Source of the DNA: UBA4732 sp963823075
Lineage (GTDB): Bacteria > Planctomycetota > Planctomycetia > Gemmatales > Gemmataceae
NCBI GenBank assembly: GCA_963823075.1
Contig: CAWGKE010000023.1
Coordinates: forward strand, 1,488,001-1,552,000
Direction: 5' to 3'
DNA length: 64,000 nt
Shown: piece after piece, positions 55,819-64,000 of the stretch
How the letters are laid out: each line of letters opens with the position of its first letter
How positions within the stretch are numbered: the first letter of the stretch is position 1
Made by a program: the position numbers and the translations under genes
The notes under the pieces: model-generated
Database searches by the model: none
Told to the model about the DNA's origin: nothing
Seen by the model: the letters and a program-made list of their open reading frames with translations, nothing else

Positions 55819-57723
55819 ATGATCGGCAACCACGAAGCCATTCATCCGACCAGCGACCAGCTCGCCGCCTTCGCCCTGGGACGCCTGGACGACAGCGAGG
55901 CCGCCCCCCTCGCCGACCACCTGGACGGTTGCGAGACCTGCCAGCAGGCGATCCGGGCCGTCCCCGACGACTCGATGCTGTCCTTGCTCCGCCCCAGCGG
56001 CGGCACACCCCTACCTCAGTCCCCGTTGCAGGGCGTTACCACTTGCGAGGACGCCGCGCCGCCGGAGCTGCGCGGCCACGCCCGCTACCAGGTGCTGCGG
56101 CGGCTGGGGGCGGGCGGCATGGGCGTGGTCTACCAGTGCGAACATCGCCTCATGCGGAAAACGGTCGCACTCAAAATGATCAACAAAGAACTCATCGCCG
56201 CGCCGGGCGTGATCGAACGGTTCCAGCGCGAGGTGCGGGCGGCGGCCCGGCTCGCGCACCCGAACGTGGTGCAAGCCTTCGACGCCGAAAAGGCGGGCGA
56301 CCTGCACTTTCTGGTTCTGGAATTCATCGAGGGCGTCACCCTGGAGACGCTGGTCAAGCATGACGGGCCGCTGCCGGTGGACCGGGCCTGCGACTATGTG
56401 CGCCAGGCCGCGCTGGGGCTGGCGCACGCCGCCGTGCAGGGGTTGGTGCATCGCGACGTCAAGCCGCAGAACATCATGGCGACGTCCGAGGGACAGGTGA
56501 AGGTGATGGACTTTGGGCTGGCCAGCATCAGGGCCGAGCAGGGCGGCGAGGGTGGGCTGACAGAGGCGGGCCAGGGGCTGGGCACGCCGGACTACATGGC
56601 CCCCGAGCAGATCCGCGACCCCCGCACGGCGGACGCGCGAGCGGACATTTACAGCCTGGGCGGCACGTTCTACTTCTTGCTGACGGGCCGCCCGCCCTTT
56701 CCCAACGGCAACGCGGCCCAGAAGATGGCGGCCCACCTGGAACAGCAGCCGGAGCCGCTGTCGCGGCTGCGGCCTGAGCTGCCCCCGGGTCTGGTGAAGG
56801 TGATCGAGAAGATGATGGCCAAGGACCCGGCCCAGCGCTATCAGACGCATGCCGCAGTCGTGGCGGCGCTGGAGCCTTGGCGCCACGCGCGCCTTCCCAC
56901 CGGCGATCGGCCCCGGCGGCGGTTCGCCGCAGAGATACTGCTCCGCCGTCCCCGCACCGTTGCGGTCGCCGCGGGGGTGGTCCTGGTCCTGATCGCCGCC
57001 GCAGTCACGTATCTCATGCTCGGGGCCAGTGAATCGTCGAAACGCCCCCAGCCGCTGGGCCCGGTCTTGCTCGCCAAGCCGCCCGACCGCGACTTGCAGG
57101 CCGGGGATCCGGCCCCGGATCTGAGCGGGGTAATACCACTGATCGACGATGATTTCAGCAATCCGGATAAGTGCCACTTTGGCATAAGGCGGCCCGATTC
57201 CGACGACTTCCGGATTGAAGACGGTCGCTTTGTTGAGCAGACGTTTCCAACGCCCAAGTACCCGGAGCATCGCTGGGCGGCCGAGGATTGCGGGCAATCG
57301 GAGGAGAGCGATTTCGCGTGCCAGGTAATCGGCCGCGTGAGGACCGGAGGGGACAGCGGGTGGGCATTAAGCCTTGTCCGTTGGTCGATACGGTTGCGCC
57401 GGGACGGCCTGGTTGAGGTCGGAAATGGCTCCTGGGGCATTGGCGTTGCCCCTCTCACAACGGCCGGCCCGATCCGGCCCCCGGCCTTCAAGTCCGGCGA
57501 CGAGTTCAACAAGCTCCTGGTCGTCTGCCGCGGCGGCCGGAAACTGGAGATCTACGTCAATGACTCTGCCGTCGGCCCGGCGGTCGCGCTCGACCATTCG
57601 CTGGGGCCGGTCGTGCCGGGTTTGATGATCTGGAAGCGGGGCCGCGACACAGAGGAGGGGAGTGCGGAATTCGAGCGATTCACGCTTTGGCAATTGCCGC
57701 CACCGGCGCAGGCGACGCCGTGA
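55819..57723 (+). CDS. Ser/Thr protein kinase with anti-sigma zinc-finger head and sensor ectodomain
   Basis: 634 residues. Residues 1-50 hold a zinc-finger of anti-sigma type, H34-x3-C38-x2-C41 (HLDGCETC). Kinase domain about 88-350: GAGGMGVVY, catalytic Lys119 in VALKM, HRDVKPQN with Asp213, DFG at 231-233 and APEQ. A single membrane helix spans about residues 379-400 (TVAVAAGVVLVLIAAAV), leaving a C-terminal extracytoplasmic domain of about 210 residues with strand patterns of concanavalin/LamG-like type (DFACQVIGRVRTGGDSGWAL). It likely senses an outside ligand and controls the adjacent ECF sigma factor. Confidence 0.88.
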   Translation: MIGNHEAIHPTSDQLAAFALGRLDDSEAAPLADHLDGCETCQQAIRAVPDDSMLSLLRPSGGTPLPQSPLQGVTTCEDAAPPELRGHARYQVLRRLGAGGMGVVYQCEHRLMRKTVALKMINKELIAAPGVIERFQREVRAAARLAHPNVVQAFDAEKAGDLHFLVLEFIEGVTLETLVKHDGPLPVDRACDYVRQAALGLAHAAVQGLVHRDVKPQNIMATSEGQVKVMDFGLASIRAEQGGEGGLTEAGQGLGTPDYMAPEQIRDPRTADARADIYSLGGTFYFLLTGRPPFPNGNAAQKMAAHLEQQPEPLSRLRPELPPGLVKVIEKMMAKDPAQRYQTHAAVVAALEPWRHARLPTGDRPRRRFAAEILLRRPRTVAVAAGVVLVLIAAAVTYLMLGASESSKRPQPLGPVLLAKPPDRDLQAGDPAPDLSGVIPLIDDDFSNPDKCHFGIRRPDSDDFRIEDGRFVEQTFPTPKYPEHRWAAEDCGQSEESDFACQVIGRVRTGGDSGWALSLVRWSIRLRRDGLVEVGNGSWGIGVAPLTTAGPIRPPAFKSGDEFNKLLVVCRGGRKLEIYVNDSAVGPAVALDHSLGPVVPGLMIWKRGRDTEEGSAEFERFTLWQLPPPAQATP

Positions 57724-58013
57724 GGCCCGCCTGTTTGGCCGATGAACGGGAGTGCGACAGCGGCGCGGGCGGGAAGCCCCGTCTGACGATCCGCGGCCAG
57801 GCGGCTTGCTCGTTTCGGTCGCCGTGCCATTCGGTTTGCGTTACGAAAAAAGGTCCAGTCGGAAGTCGTTTCGCCCAACCCGGCGGCGGCGCTGATGCCA
57901 TGGGGTGGGTCTGACGGGTGCAGCGCGAGTGCGTGTTCAGGACGCCCTGAAGCAGACACGCGCCCTTGCTCGCCCACCATCATCAGCGTACCCTGGGAAA
58001 CGTGGAGGTTCCG

Positions 58014-59009
58014 ATGCGCAACTCAGCAAAAAGGCCGGGCTTTACCCTGATCGAGCTGCTGGTGGTGATCGCCATCATCGCCATCCTGATCGGCCTCTTG
58101 CTGCCCGCCGTCCAAAAGGTGCGCGAGGCCGCCGCCCGCATCCAGTGCGCCAACAACCTCAAACAGATCGGCCTGGCGGCCCACAACTGCAACGATTCGG
58201 TGGGGTATCTTCCGCCGGCCCAGGGCTGGTTCCCGGGGGTGGGGCCTACGCCGGGCGCAGGTTGGGGCGGCGTCTTCTTTCACCTGCTGCCCTATGTCGA
58301 ACAGAAAAACTTCTACCAGAGCGCCGTCGCCACAGGCCCCAATCCGATGGGAGAGAACCCCGGCCCCAACCAGCCCTACTGCAGCGGCGCCTCCGGCGTC
58401 GGCGGCCCGTCCTTCGTCGGCGCCCGCAGCCTCAAGGGCTTCATCTGCCCTTCCGACCCAACCGTGCCTGGCGGGACTTATACCGACGTGATCAACAATC
58501 CACCTTATCAGTGGGCCCCCAGTTGCTACGCCGGCAACATGCTGGTCTTCGCGGTGATTCCCTACCCTATTCAGCAGTCAAACCCGGTGACGAGCTGGCA
58601 GGGCGCGAGCAGCATCTCGACGTCATTCCCAGATGGCACGTCCCAGACGATCCTGTTCGCCGAGAGAGAGGCCGTCTGCGTATCGAACCCGCTTGGCCTG
58701 CAAAGGGCCAACCTGTGGGACGGCTGGCTTTACCCGGCGTATCTCAACGGCGGCATAGGGCACGACTACCTGCCCTACTTTGCCATTCCCACGACCAACG
58801 GCAGCCCCATCGGCCCGGCGTCGATCTTCCAGGTGCAGCCCAGGCAAGGAAACTGCGACCCGTCGCGCGCCTCCTCGGCCCACACCGGAGGCATGAACGT
58901 GGGCCTGGCCGACGGGAGCGTGCGCTTCCTGTCCACGGGCATATCGCCAACGACCTGGTGGTCGGCCGTCACGCCGAACGGCGGCGAGGTGCTCGGGAAC
59001 GACTGGTAA
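58014..59009 (+). CDS. DUF1559 prepilin-like protein
   Basis: 331 residues, ATG at 58014 with GGAGG 6 bases upstream. The type IV prepilin-type leader is textbook: KRPGFTLIELLVVIAIIAIL, cleaved after Gly with Phe as the first mature residue and Glu at position 5. Then the DUF1559 body: KVREAAARIQCANNLKQIGL, PYVEQKNFYQ and a C-terminal HTGGMNVGLADGSVRFLS. One of the most expanded families in planctomycetes; thought to be pseudopilin-like surface proteins. The gap before it (57724-58013) shows no gene. Confidence 0.93.
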   Translation: MRNSAKRPGFTLIELLVVIAIIAILIGLLLPAVQKVREAAARIQCANNLKQIGLAAHNCNDSVGYLPPAQGWFPGVGPTPGAGWGGVFFHLLPYVEQKNFYQSAVATGPNPMGENPGPNQPYCSGASGVGGPSFVGARSLKGFICPSDPTVPGGTYTDVINNPPYQWAPSCYAGNMLVFAVIPYPIQQSNPVTSWQGASSISTSFPDGTSQTILFAEREAVCVSNPLGLQRANLWDGWLYPAYLNGGIGHDYLPYFAIPTTNGSPIGPASIFQVQPRQGNCDPSRASSAHTGGMNVGLADGSVRFLSTGISPTTWWSAVTPNGGEVLGNDW

Positions 59010-59034
59010 ACCGGCCGGCCAGGCGACCGGAAAT

Positions 59035-59084
59035 GGCGTCAGGAACTTTTCCCCATGTAATTGGTGAAAAATGTTCCTGACGCC
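59035..59084 (+). terminator. intrinsic terminator-like hairpin after the DUF1559 gene
   Basis: GGCGTCAGGAAC at 59035-59046 and its inverse GTTCCTGACGCC at 59073-59084 flank TTTT and AAAAA, so either strand ends in a T-run. The 12-bp GC-rich arms are perfect. Confidence 0.6.
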
Positions 59085-59137
59085 TCTGTCCGCCCAGCCG
59101 TTCTTCCGCCCTGCGCCTTCGCGCCGGAGAGGATGCC

Positions 59138-60798
59138 ATGGCCCACCTCGTTGTTGTCAGCGGCGGCGAACCCGGCCTGCGTCTCCCGCTGGACCGCGAC
59201 CAGACCGTCCTCGGCCGCGACCCCGAATGCCAGGTCGTCATCAAGGAAGCCCTGGCCCGCCGCGACGACGCCGGCCCCCGCGTCAGCCGGCGCCATGCGG
59301 TCATTTCCCGCCAGGACGAGAAATTCACCATCGAAGACGGAGACGGTCAGGGGAAAATGAGCCGCAACGGCACCTTCGTCAACGACCGCAAGACGCCGTT
59401 CCCGGGCGCGTCCTGCTCCACGACGGCGACCGCATCCGCATCTGCGACTTCGTCTGCACCTTCCACCAGGCGTCGGACTCCTCGTTCTCCGTCGAGCATT
59501 CCATCGATCACCCAAGCAGCGTCCAGTTTCTGCAAGCACAGCCCGCCGAGCGGCTCCGCGTCATCCTGGAAATCAGCAACAGCCTCAGCCACACGCTCGA
59601 AATCGACGCCCTCCTGCCCCGCCTCATCGACCGCCTGCTGGAACTCTTCCCGCAAGCCGACCGGGGTTTCATCATCCTGCGGGACGAGATCACCGGCCAG
59701 CTGGTAGCCCGCGTGTCCCGGACGCGCCAGGCCGGCGACCACCCCGACGCCCCGTTCAGCCACGTCGTCGTCCGGCAATGCCTGGACAGCGTGCAAGCGA
59801 TCCTGGGCGACGACCTGCCCCAGCAATTCCCCGGCAGCGAGAGCATCGACGGACTGCCCATGCGCTCGCTGATGTGCGCCCCGCTGTGGACGCAGGACGA
59901 CCAGGCCCTGGGCGTCATCCAGCTGGACAGCGAGGGGCCGAAGAAGAAATTCTCCCCGGAAGACCTGAACCTGCTTCTGGGCGTCGCCAGCCAGGCGTCG
60001 ATCGCCCTGAGCAACGCCCGCCTCCACCGAGACGCGCTGCTCCGTCAGGGTCAGCTCCGGGAACTGGAACTGGCCGGCAAGGTGCAGCTTGCGATTCTGC
60101 CCCAGCGCCTGCCCGACATACCCGGATACGAATTCTACGCTTATTACAAATCGGCCCAGGAGGTCGGCGGGGACTACTACGATTTCGTTCCCCTGCCGCG
60201 GCAGCGCCTGGCCGTGCTGCTCGGCGACGTGGCGGGTAAGGGCGTTGCGGCCGCCCTGGTCATGGTCAAGTTCAGCGTCGAGGCGCGTGCCTGCCTGCTG
60301 ACCGAGGCGGAGCCGGCGGCCGCCGTCAGCAAGCTCAACGCTCTCATGAGCAAGGCGGCCCTCGCGGATCGGTTCGTGACGCTGGCCCTTGCGGTGCTCG
60401 ACCCCGCCTCCCACACGATAGCGCTCGTAAACGCCGGCCACCCCTCGCCGCTGCTGTTCCGCCGCGCCGCGGGGCTGGGCGGCGCCGTGGAAGAAGCGGT
60501 CCCCCTCAAGGACGCGGGGCCGCCGGTCGGCATCGACGACGGCCATGATTACACCTGCTGCCAGGTTGCGTTGGGGCCGGGGGACGGTCTGATTCTTTTC
60601 AGCGACGGGGTCACTGAGGCCCAGGACGCCCGCGGCTTGCAGTTCCGGCCGAAAGGGATCCGCACGGTCCTCCAGGCTGGGCCGTGGTCGGCGCCCGAGA
60701 CGGGAGAGCGCCTCATCGAGGCCGTGAAGCAGCACGCCTCCGGGCGCAGCCAGAACGACGATATTGCCGTGGTGTGCTTCGGCCGGGCCTGGGTTTGA
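59138..60798 (+). CDS. FHA - GAF - PP2C (SpoIIE-type) phosphatase, one frameshift
   Basis: About 553 residues. ATG at 59138 (GAGG 6 bases upstream) starts an FHA domain: LRLPLDRDQTVLGRDPEC, GPRVSRRHAVIS, SRNGTFVNDRKTPF, the phosphothreonine-binding loops. One missing base near 59408 is inferred, since GRVLLHDGDRIRICDF continues in the next frame. A GAF domain (LDALLPRLIDR-like region to SQASIALSNARLHRD) follows, then a coiled linker and a SpoIIE/PP2C domain (EVGGDYYDFVPLPRQ, LGDVAGKGVAAALVMV, FSDGVTEAQ). Probably a ligand-gated serine phosphatase in partner-switching control. Confidence 0.88.
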
Positions 60799-60845
60799 CA
60801 GCGCCGCTCTGGAGGGACTCCCAGGTCCTCGGCTTTCTCGATGAG

Positions 60846-62090
60846 TCACAACCGATATCGGGGACGCCCCTCCAGATACTTCGCCGCTCGATCCGTCCGC
60901 GTCGCCGCTTCCGCCAGGAACGCGACCGCCTCATGCAGCCGCTCGTCCGGCTCGGCGCAGCTGAAGCGCAGGAACCCCTGACCCGCCGGCCCGAAACATT
61001 CGCCGCCCAGGCACGCCACGCCCTTCTTGTCGTCGGCCGCCTCCAGCAGGAACATCGCCAGCCCGTGCGACGTCATGCCCAGCCGGCGGCAGATCGCGGA
61101 CACGTCGGGGAAGACGTAGAACGTCCCCGCCGGCATCCGCACGTTTACGCCGCCCACTTGTCGCAGGTCGGCCGTCAGCAGCTCCACCTTCTTGCGGAAG
61201 CGCTGCATCACCTCGTCGCGCTCGGCGGCGTCGTGTTCCAGCGCCGCCTGCCCGGCCAGCTGCACCGGCGGCGGCGTGCAGGACAGCGACGTGTTGATCA
61301 TCTTGCCCATCGCCTCCGCCACCCGCGCGTCGGCCACCGCGTAGCCGAGGCGCCAGCCGCTCATGCTGTACGATTTGCTGAAAGTGTACGCCGCTGTCGT
61401 CTGTTCCAGCATCCCCGGCTGCGCCAGCGGCGACTCGTGGCGGCCCTCCCAAACCATGTGGCAGTACGGCTCGTCACTGAAGACGGCCACGTCGCGGCCG
61501 CGCACCAAATCAGCCAGGCCGCGCATGTCCTCGGCCGTCGCCACGCCGCCGGTCGGGTTGTGCGGCGAGTTCAGGAAGATCGCCCGCGCCCGCGGCGTGT
61601 CGTTCAGGAAGCGCTTCACGTCGTCGAGGTCCGGCCGGAACTGGTTCGCCTGCCGCAAGGGGCTGAACGCCGCCCGAGCGCCGCGGCGGTCGATGTTCGG
61701 GCCGTAGGTTGGGAAATGCGGCGTGAACACCAATACGGAGTCGCCGGGGTCGAGAAACGCCTCGCAGAAGAACTGCTCGAACACCTTGGCGCCGGCGGCC
61801 GCGACCACGTTTTCCGGCCCAATGGCGATCCCGAATTCGCGCTGATAGTTGCGGGCGACGGCCTCGCGGAAGGACGGCAAGCCGGGCGACGGGCAATAGT
61901 GCGTGGCGCCGTCCTGAATGGCCTGGATACCGGCCGCGACCGCGCTCCGGGTGCTGGGAAAGGGGCTGTCGCCGATCTGCAATTCGATGACGTCCTTGCC
62001 CTGCGCCTTGAGGCGCCGGGCCACGGCCAGCACGTCGAACGCGGTTTCGGCGGACAGGCCGCGGGCGAAGGAACTTAGGGAGACGGGCAT
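60846..62090 (-). CDS. class I/II PLP-dependent aminotransferase
   Basis: 414 residues, ATG at 62090. Fold type I: NSPHNPTGGV is the substrate/cofactor loop, FSDEPYCHMV carries the PLP-pyridine Asp and Tyr, and YTFSKSYSMSGWRLGY has the Schiff-base Lys239. The C-terminus contains the carboxylate-binding Arg in GFLRFSCA. Reads as an aspartate/alanine-type transaminase; the amino-acid substrate is not determined by sequence. Convergent with the FHA-PP2C gene (47 bases between stops). Confidence 0.88.
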   Translation of the reverse strand: MPVSLSSFARGLSAETAFDVLAVARRLKAQGKDVIELQIGDSPFPSTRSAVAAGIQAIQDGATHYCPSPGLPSFREAVARNYQREFGIAIGPENVVAAAGAKVFEQFFCEAFLDPGDSVLVFTPHFPTYGPNIDRRGARAAFSPLRQANQFRPDLDDVKRFLNDTPRARAIFLNSPHNPTGGVATAEDMRGLADLVRGRDVAVFSDEPYCHMVWEGRHESPLAQPGMLEQTTAAYTFSKSYSMSGWRLGYAVADARVAEAMGKMINTSLSCTPPPVQLAGQAALEHDAAERDEVMQRFRKKVELLTADLRQVGGVNVRMPAGTFYVFPDVSAICRRLGMTSHGLAMFLLEAADDKKGVACLGGECFGPAGQGFLRFSCAEPDERLHEAVAFLAEAATRTDRAAKYLEGRPRYRL

Positions 62091-62115
62091 GGAGGGTGTT
62101 CTCGCCGGGAGACGG

Positions 62116-62787
62116 TCAGGCGGTCGGGTCCACGACCAGGGTAAATCCAGGAAGGAGCGCAGTGGTGTACGTCCCGCCGAAGGCCACGTCGATGGGCCGC
62201 TGCCAGGAGCGGGGGCCGCTCTTGCGGTAGACGCGCAGGGTGGGGTGGTCGCCGGCGTCCCGCGGATCGAAGATCCAGTATTCGCGCAGCGTCGGCGCGT
62301 GGCGGTAAAGCGTCACGTTGCGTTCCAGGTCCTTTCGGCGGTAATCCTCGGAAAGGACCTCGACCACCAGGAGCGGGTTAAAGGCCTGCCAGCGCCGCAT
62401 TTCGCGCGGCAACCGGTAGGGATAATCGCGATAAGCGGCCAGATCGGGTTCCGGGCAGGTGGCCTGCCGGCGACCGGGGATGAACTCCCGGCAACAGCCG
62501 GAGACGTAATTGATCACTTCCCGGTGCGCGTCGCGGTAGGCGAACAGCCGGCCCTGAATCCATTCCAGAACCATGTCGTGCGGCAGTTCAGGGTTGGCGA
62601 ACACCTCCAGTCTCCCGTCAATGAGTTCGTAACGCCAACCCTCCTGGAAATCGGCCCGGTCGAAATCCTCCAGAGAGATGTCGCGCCCCGCCCATTCCGG
62701 CGTCAGGCGGATACGGCGACCCGGCGCCGGCTCCTCTTTGGGACGGGTCGGCGAACGACGGCTCGTTTTCGTTTGCGCGGAGGACAT
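62116..62787 (-). CDS. Uma2 family (DUF820) putative endonuclease
   Basis: 223 residues, ATG at 62787. N-terminal 40 residues are basic and disordered (TSRRSPTRPKEEPAPGRR). Then the DUF820 core: ADFQEGWRYELIDGRLEV, PELPHDMVLEWIQGRLF, EPDLAAYRDYP and PLLVVEVLSEDYRRKDLE, where the PD and E..K positions of a nuclease-like site are placed as in the copy at 6044-6710, followed by PTLREYWIFDP. The gap to the upstream gene is 8 bases. Unlike the other copy it is not frameshifted. Confidence 0.85.
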   Translation of the reverse strand: MSSAQTKTSRRSPTRPKEEPAPGRRIRLTPEWAGRDISLEDFDRADFQEGWRYELIDGRLEVFANPELPHDMVLEWIQGRLFAYRDAHREVINYVSGCCREFIPGRRQATCPEPDLAAYRDYPYRLPREMRRWQAFNPLLVVEVLSEDYRRKDLERNVTLYRHAPTLREYWIFDPRDAGDHPTLRVYRKSGPRSWQRPIDVAFGGTYTTALLPGFTLVVDPTA

Positions 62788-62795
62788 CGGAGCGC

Positions 62796-63542
62796 TCACT
62801 GCTTGGCGGCGATGGTCTGGGCCAGCGGCCGGACCACCGCCGGGATGATGTGCGTATCCACCAGCTCCTGACAGAGCCGGCGCTGGTTGCGGTAGGAGTC
62901 GCCGAATTCCTTGATCGGCTGGCGGCCCCAGTACTGCCGCACCGTGAAGTAGACGCTGATCGGCGCCTCCGGGTACTGGCCGGTGCGGACCTGATAGGCG
63001 TTGGTGCGCGTCTCGATGTTGAGCCGGCACTGCAAGCGGCAGGCGTCGTCCAGGGCCAGCATCAGCGACGGCTCGTAGTTGATGACCTTGCTGCCCGGCA
63101 TCTGAAGCAGACTTTCCAGAGTGGTGTTCAAGCCCAGGGCCTCGGCCACCACCTCGTCGTGGTTGCCGCCGTACATGAAGTCGAAGGCGAACAAGACGTC
63201 GAGCGCCTCGCAGTCCAGCGGGCTGAAGCCGAGGTGGAACGGCGCCACTTCGAGGATGTGTTCGTGCTGGGAATCGGCCGCCTCCAGCTCCGGCGGGTTG
63301 ACGTAGCCGGTGCAGAGCCGGCGCGCCTCCAGCGTCACCCAGCGGTAGCTTCCCTGTTCGCGGTCCTCCTCCAGGACGAACTCGCCGCTTTCGCGGTGGT
63401 CGAAATCGGTCATCTGGGGGTAGGTCTTGCGAAGGCCCTCGAAGAAGTGCAAAACGGTTTCCCGGCCGGTCGGGAGGTCCATTTTGGTGGTGAGGTAAAC
63501 GTACACTCCGAAGTCGTCGCACAGGGAGCTGTAAGAGGTCAT
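62796..63542 (-). CDS. conserved hypothetical protein
   Basis: 248 residues, ATG at 63542. Begins MTSYSSLCDDFGVYVYLTTK; mid-sequence PFHLGFSPLDCEALDVLFAF and FDFMYGGNHDEVVAEALG; ends ELVDTHIIPAVVRPLAQT. Mixed alpha/beta with no signal peptide or membrane segment. Its order with Uma2 suggests co-transcription. I do not recognise the family beyond its being a soluble planctomycete-type protein. Codon use matches its neighbours. Confidence 0.75.
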   Translation of the reverse strand: MTSYSSLCDDFGVYVYLTTKMDLPTGRETVLHFFEGLRKTYPQMTDFDHRESGEFVLEEDREQGSYRWVTLEARRLCTGYVNPPELEAADSQHEHILEVAPFHLGFSPLDCEALDVLFAFDFMYGGNHDEVVAEALGLNTTLESLLQMPGSKVINYEPSLMLALDDACRLQCRLNIETRTNAYQVRTGQYPEAPISVYFTVRQYWGRQPIKEFGDSYRNQRRLCQELVDTHIIPAVVRPLAQTIAAKQ

Positions 63543-63793
63543 TTTGCGGCCCTCGGTGTCCGAAGAACTCGTGCCCGACGCGCGCGGTCCCGCTCCCTTG
63601 GGGGAGGCCGTTGCCGGCCGGACCTTGGCGGGCCGCCCGTCCCCCCGGCATGAGGAGGGCGGAGGTTCCGGTCCGGAACGGACCCATTCCCTTTACTTCA
63701 TTGTTCGGTTTTTCACGGCCGGATGCAAGGTCCGTGAAGACATTTCCGTGCGCTCCGGTGAAGAGGGGGCGGCGCAAACCCGCCGCGGGCCGG
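63543..63793. other. intergenic region, nothing recognised
   Basis: About 250 bases upstream of the leftward hypothetical gene. Expected to contain its promoter, but I see no convincing -10/-35 pair. Reading frames here are short and arginine-rich. Confidence 0.5.
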
Positions 63794-63841
63794 CAAAAAA
63801 ACACCTCGGCGCCGGCCCCCGTGGGAGAGCCGGCGCCGAGG
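63794..63841 (-). terminator. intrinsic terminator for the leftward gene at the right edge
   Basis: Perfect 13-bp arms, CCTCGGCGCCGGC (63804-63816) and GCCGGCGCCGAGG (63829-63841), with a 12-base loop. On the minus strand the hairpin is followed by TGTTTTTTT (complement of 63795-63803), the classic Rho-independent form. Confidence 0.85.
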
Positions 63842-63873
63842 AGAGTGCGGCGCCTGCGGGAACGTCGGCCGAT

Positions 63874-64000
63874 TCACGCGCTGCGGGCCAGCTTGGCCTT
63901 GGCGGGCACGGTAAGGTTGGTCTGGTGAATCCAGCGGCCGGCGTCGGGGGCGCCGTGCCAGCGCTGCAACGAGATGGAGCGGACGTGGTCGCGCTCCTCC
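63874..64000 (-). CDS. C-terminal fragment of an unidentified protein, cut by window edge
   Basis: Only the last 41 residues are inside the window, from EERDHVRSISLQRWHG to the ending AKAKLARSA, with a stop at 63874-63876. The terminator 33 bases downstream supports it as a real 3' end. The fragment is too short to assign a family. Confidence 0.6.
   Translation of the reverse strand, partial: EERDHVRSISLQRWHGAPDAGRWIHQTNLTVPAKAKLARSA

Overview
The window looks like chromosome from a GC-rich planctomycete, most likely a Gemmataceae-type organism. The evidence is family content that is nearly diagnostic for the phylum: a DUF1549/DUF1553 gene paired with a Tat-exported DUF1501 gene, a TIGR03000 protein, a DUF1559 prepilin-like protein, multi-EF-hand secreted proteins, VCBS/FG-GAP and PQQ-propeller proteins, an ECF sigma factor next to a zinc-finger Ser/Thr kinase, a short DUF6800-like protein and a squalene-hopene cyclase. 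No rRNA, tRNA or CRISPR was found.

Layout. 1-2.6 kb (minus): acyl-ACP desaturase, then a ketosynthase homologue that has lost all three catalytic residues, then an overlapping second ketosynthase running off the edge. 2.8-5.8 kb (plus, divergent): a HemN-like radical SAM protein, an H-protein-like lipoyl carrier and a 4Fe-4S protein. 5.8-6.7 kb: a small hypothetical and a Uma2 gene. 6.7-14.6 kb: a tightly packed terpenoid-type operon (squalene-hopene cyclase, DUF116-prenyl synthase fusion, chorismate-lyase-like protein, MFS carrier, GT4 glycosyltransferase, thioesterase). 14.7-17.3 kb: a hypothetical pair, an Obg-type GTPase and a TIGR03000 protein. 17.5-20 kb: a propeller-phosphoesterase. 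20.2-22.1 kb: an accessory TcmP/DUF5131 pair. 22.2-27.1 kb (minus): DUF1549, DUF1501 and a 12-EF-hand protein. 27.6-38.2 kb: TPR, SMI1 (cassette-like, with an attC-like site), FG-GAP, PQQ, YdjY-like and lipoprotein-like genes. 38.2-43.5 kb (minus): secreted and membrane proteins. 43.6-49.1 kb (minus): a beta-oxidation operon (FadD-like ligase, thiolase, FadJ-like multifunctional enzyme). 49.4-51 kb: purC and a creatininase-family gene. 51.5-54.9 kb: CsrA-like, DUF6800-like, PolX and a membrane protein. 55-60.8 kb: sigma factor, kinase, DUF1559 and an FHA-GAF-PP2C phosphatase. 60.8-64 kb (minus): aminotransferase, Uma2, a hypothetical and a truncated gene.

Two window-wide patterns matter. First, gene borders are studded with long, nearly perfect inverted repeats whose arms are often built from short tandem words. 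The word differs at each locus, and one such repeat lies inside the prenyl-synthase coding region. Second, at least a dozen otherwise well conserved genes are split by single-base frameshifts (one roughly every 4-5 kb). This pattern fits residual indel errors in the assembly better than real gene decay, so the coordinates given for these genes span both frames.
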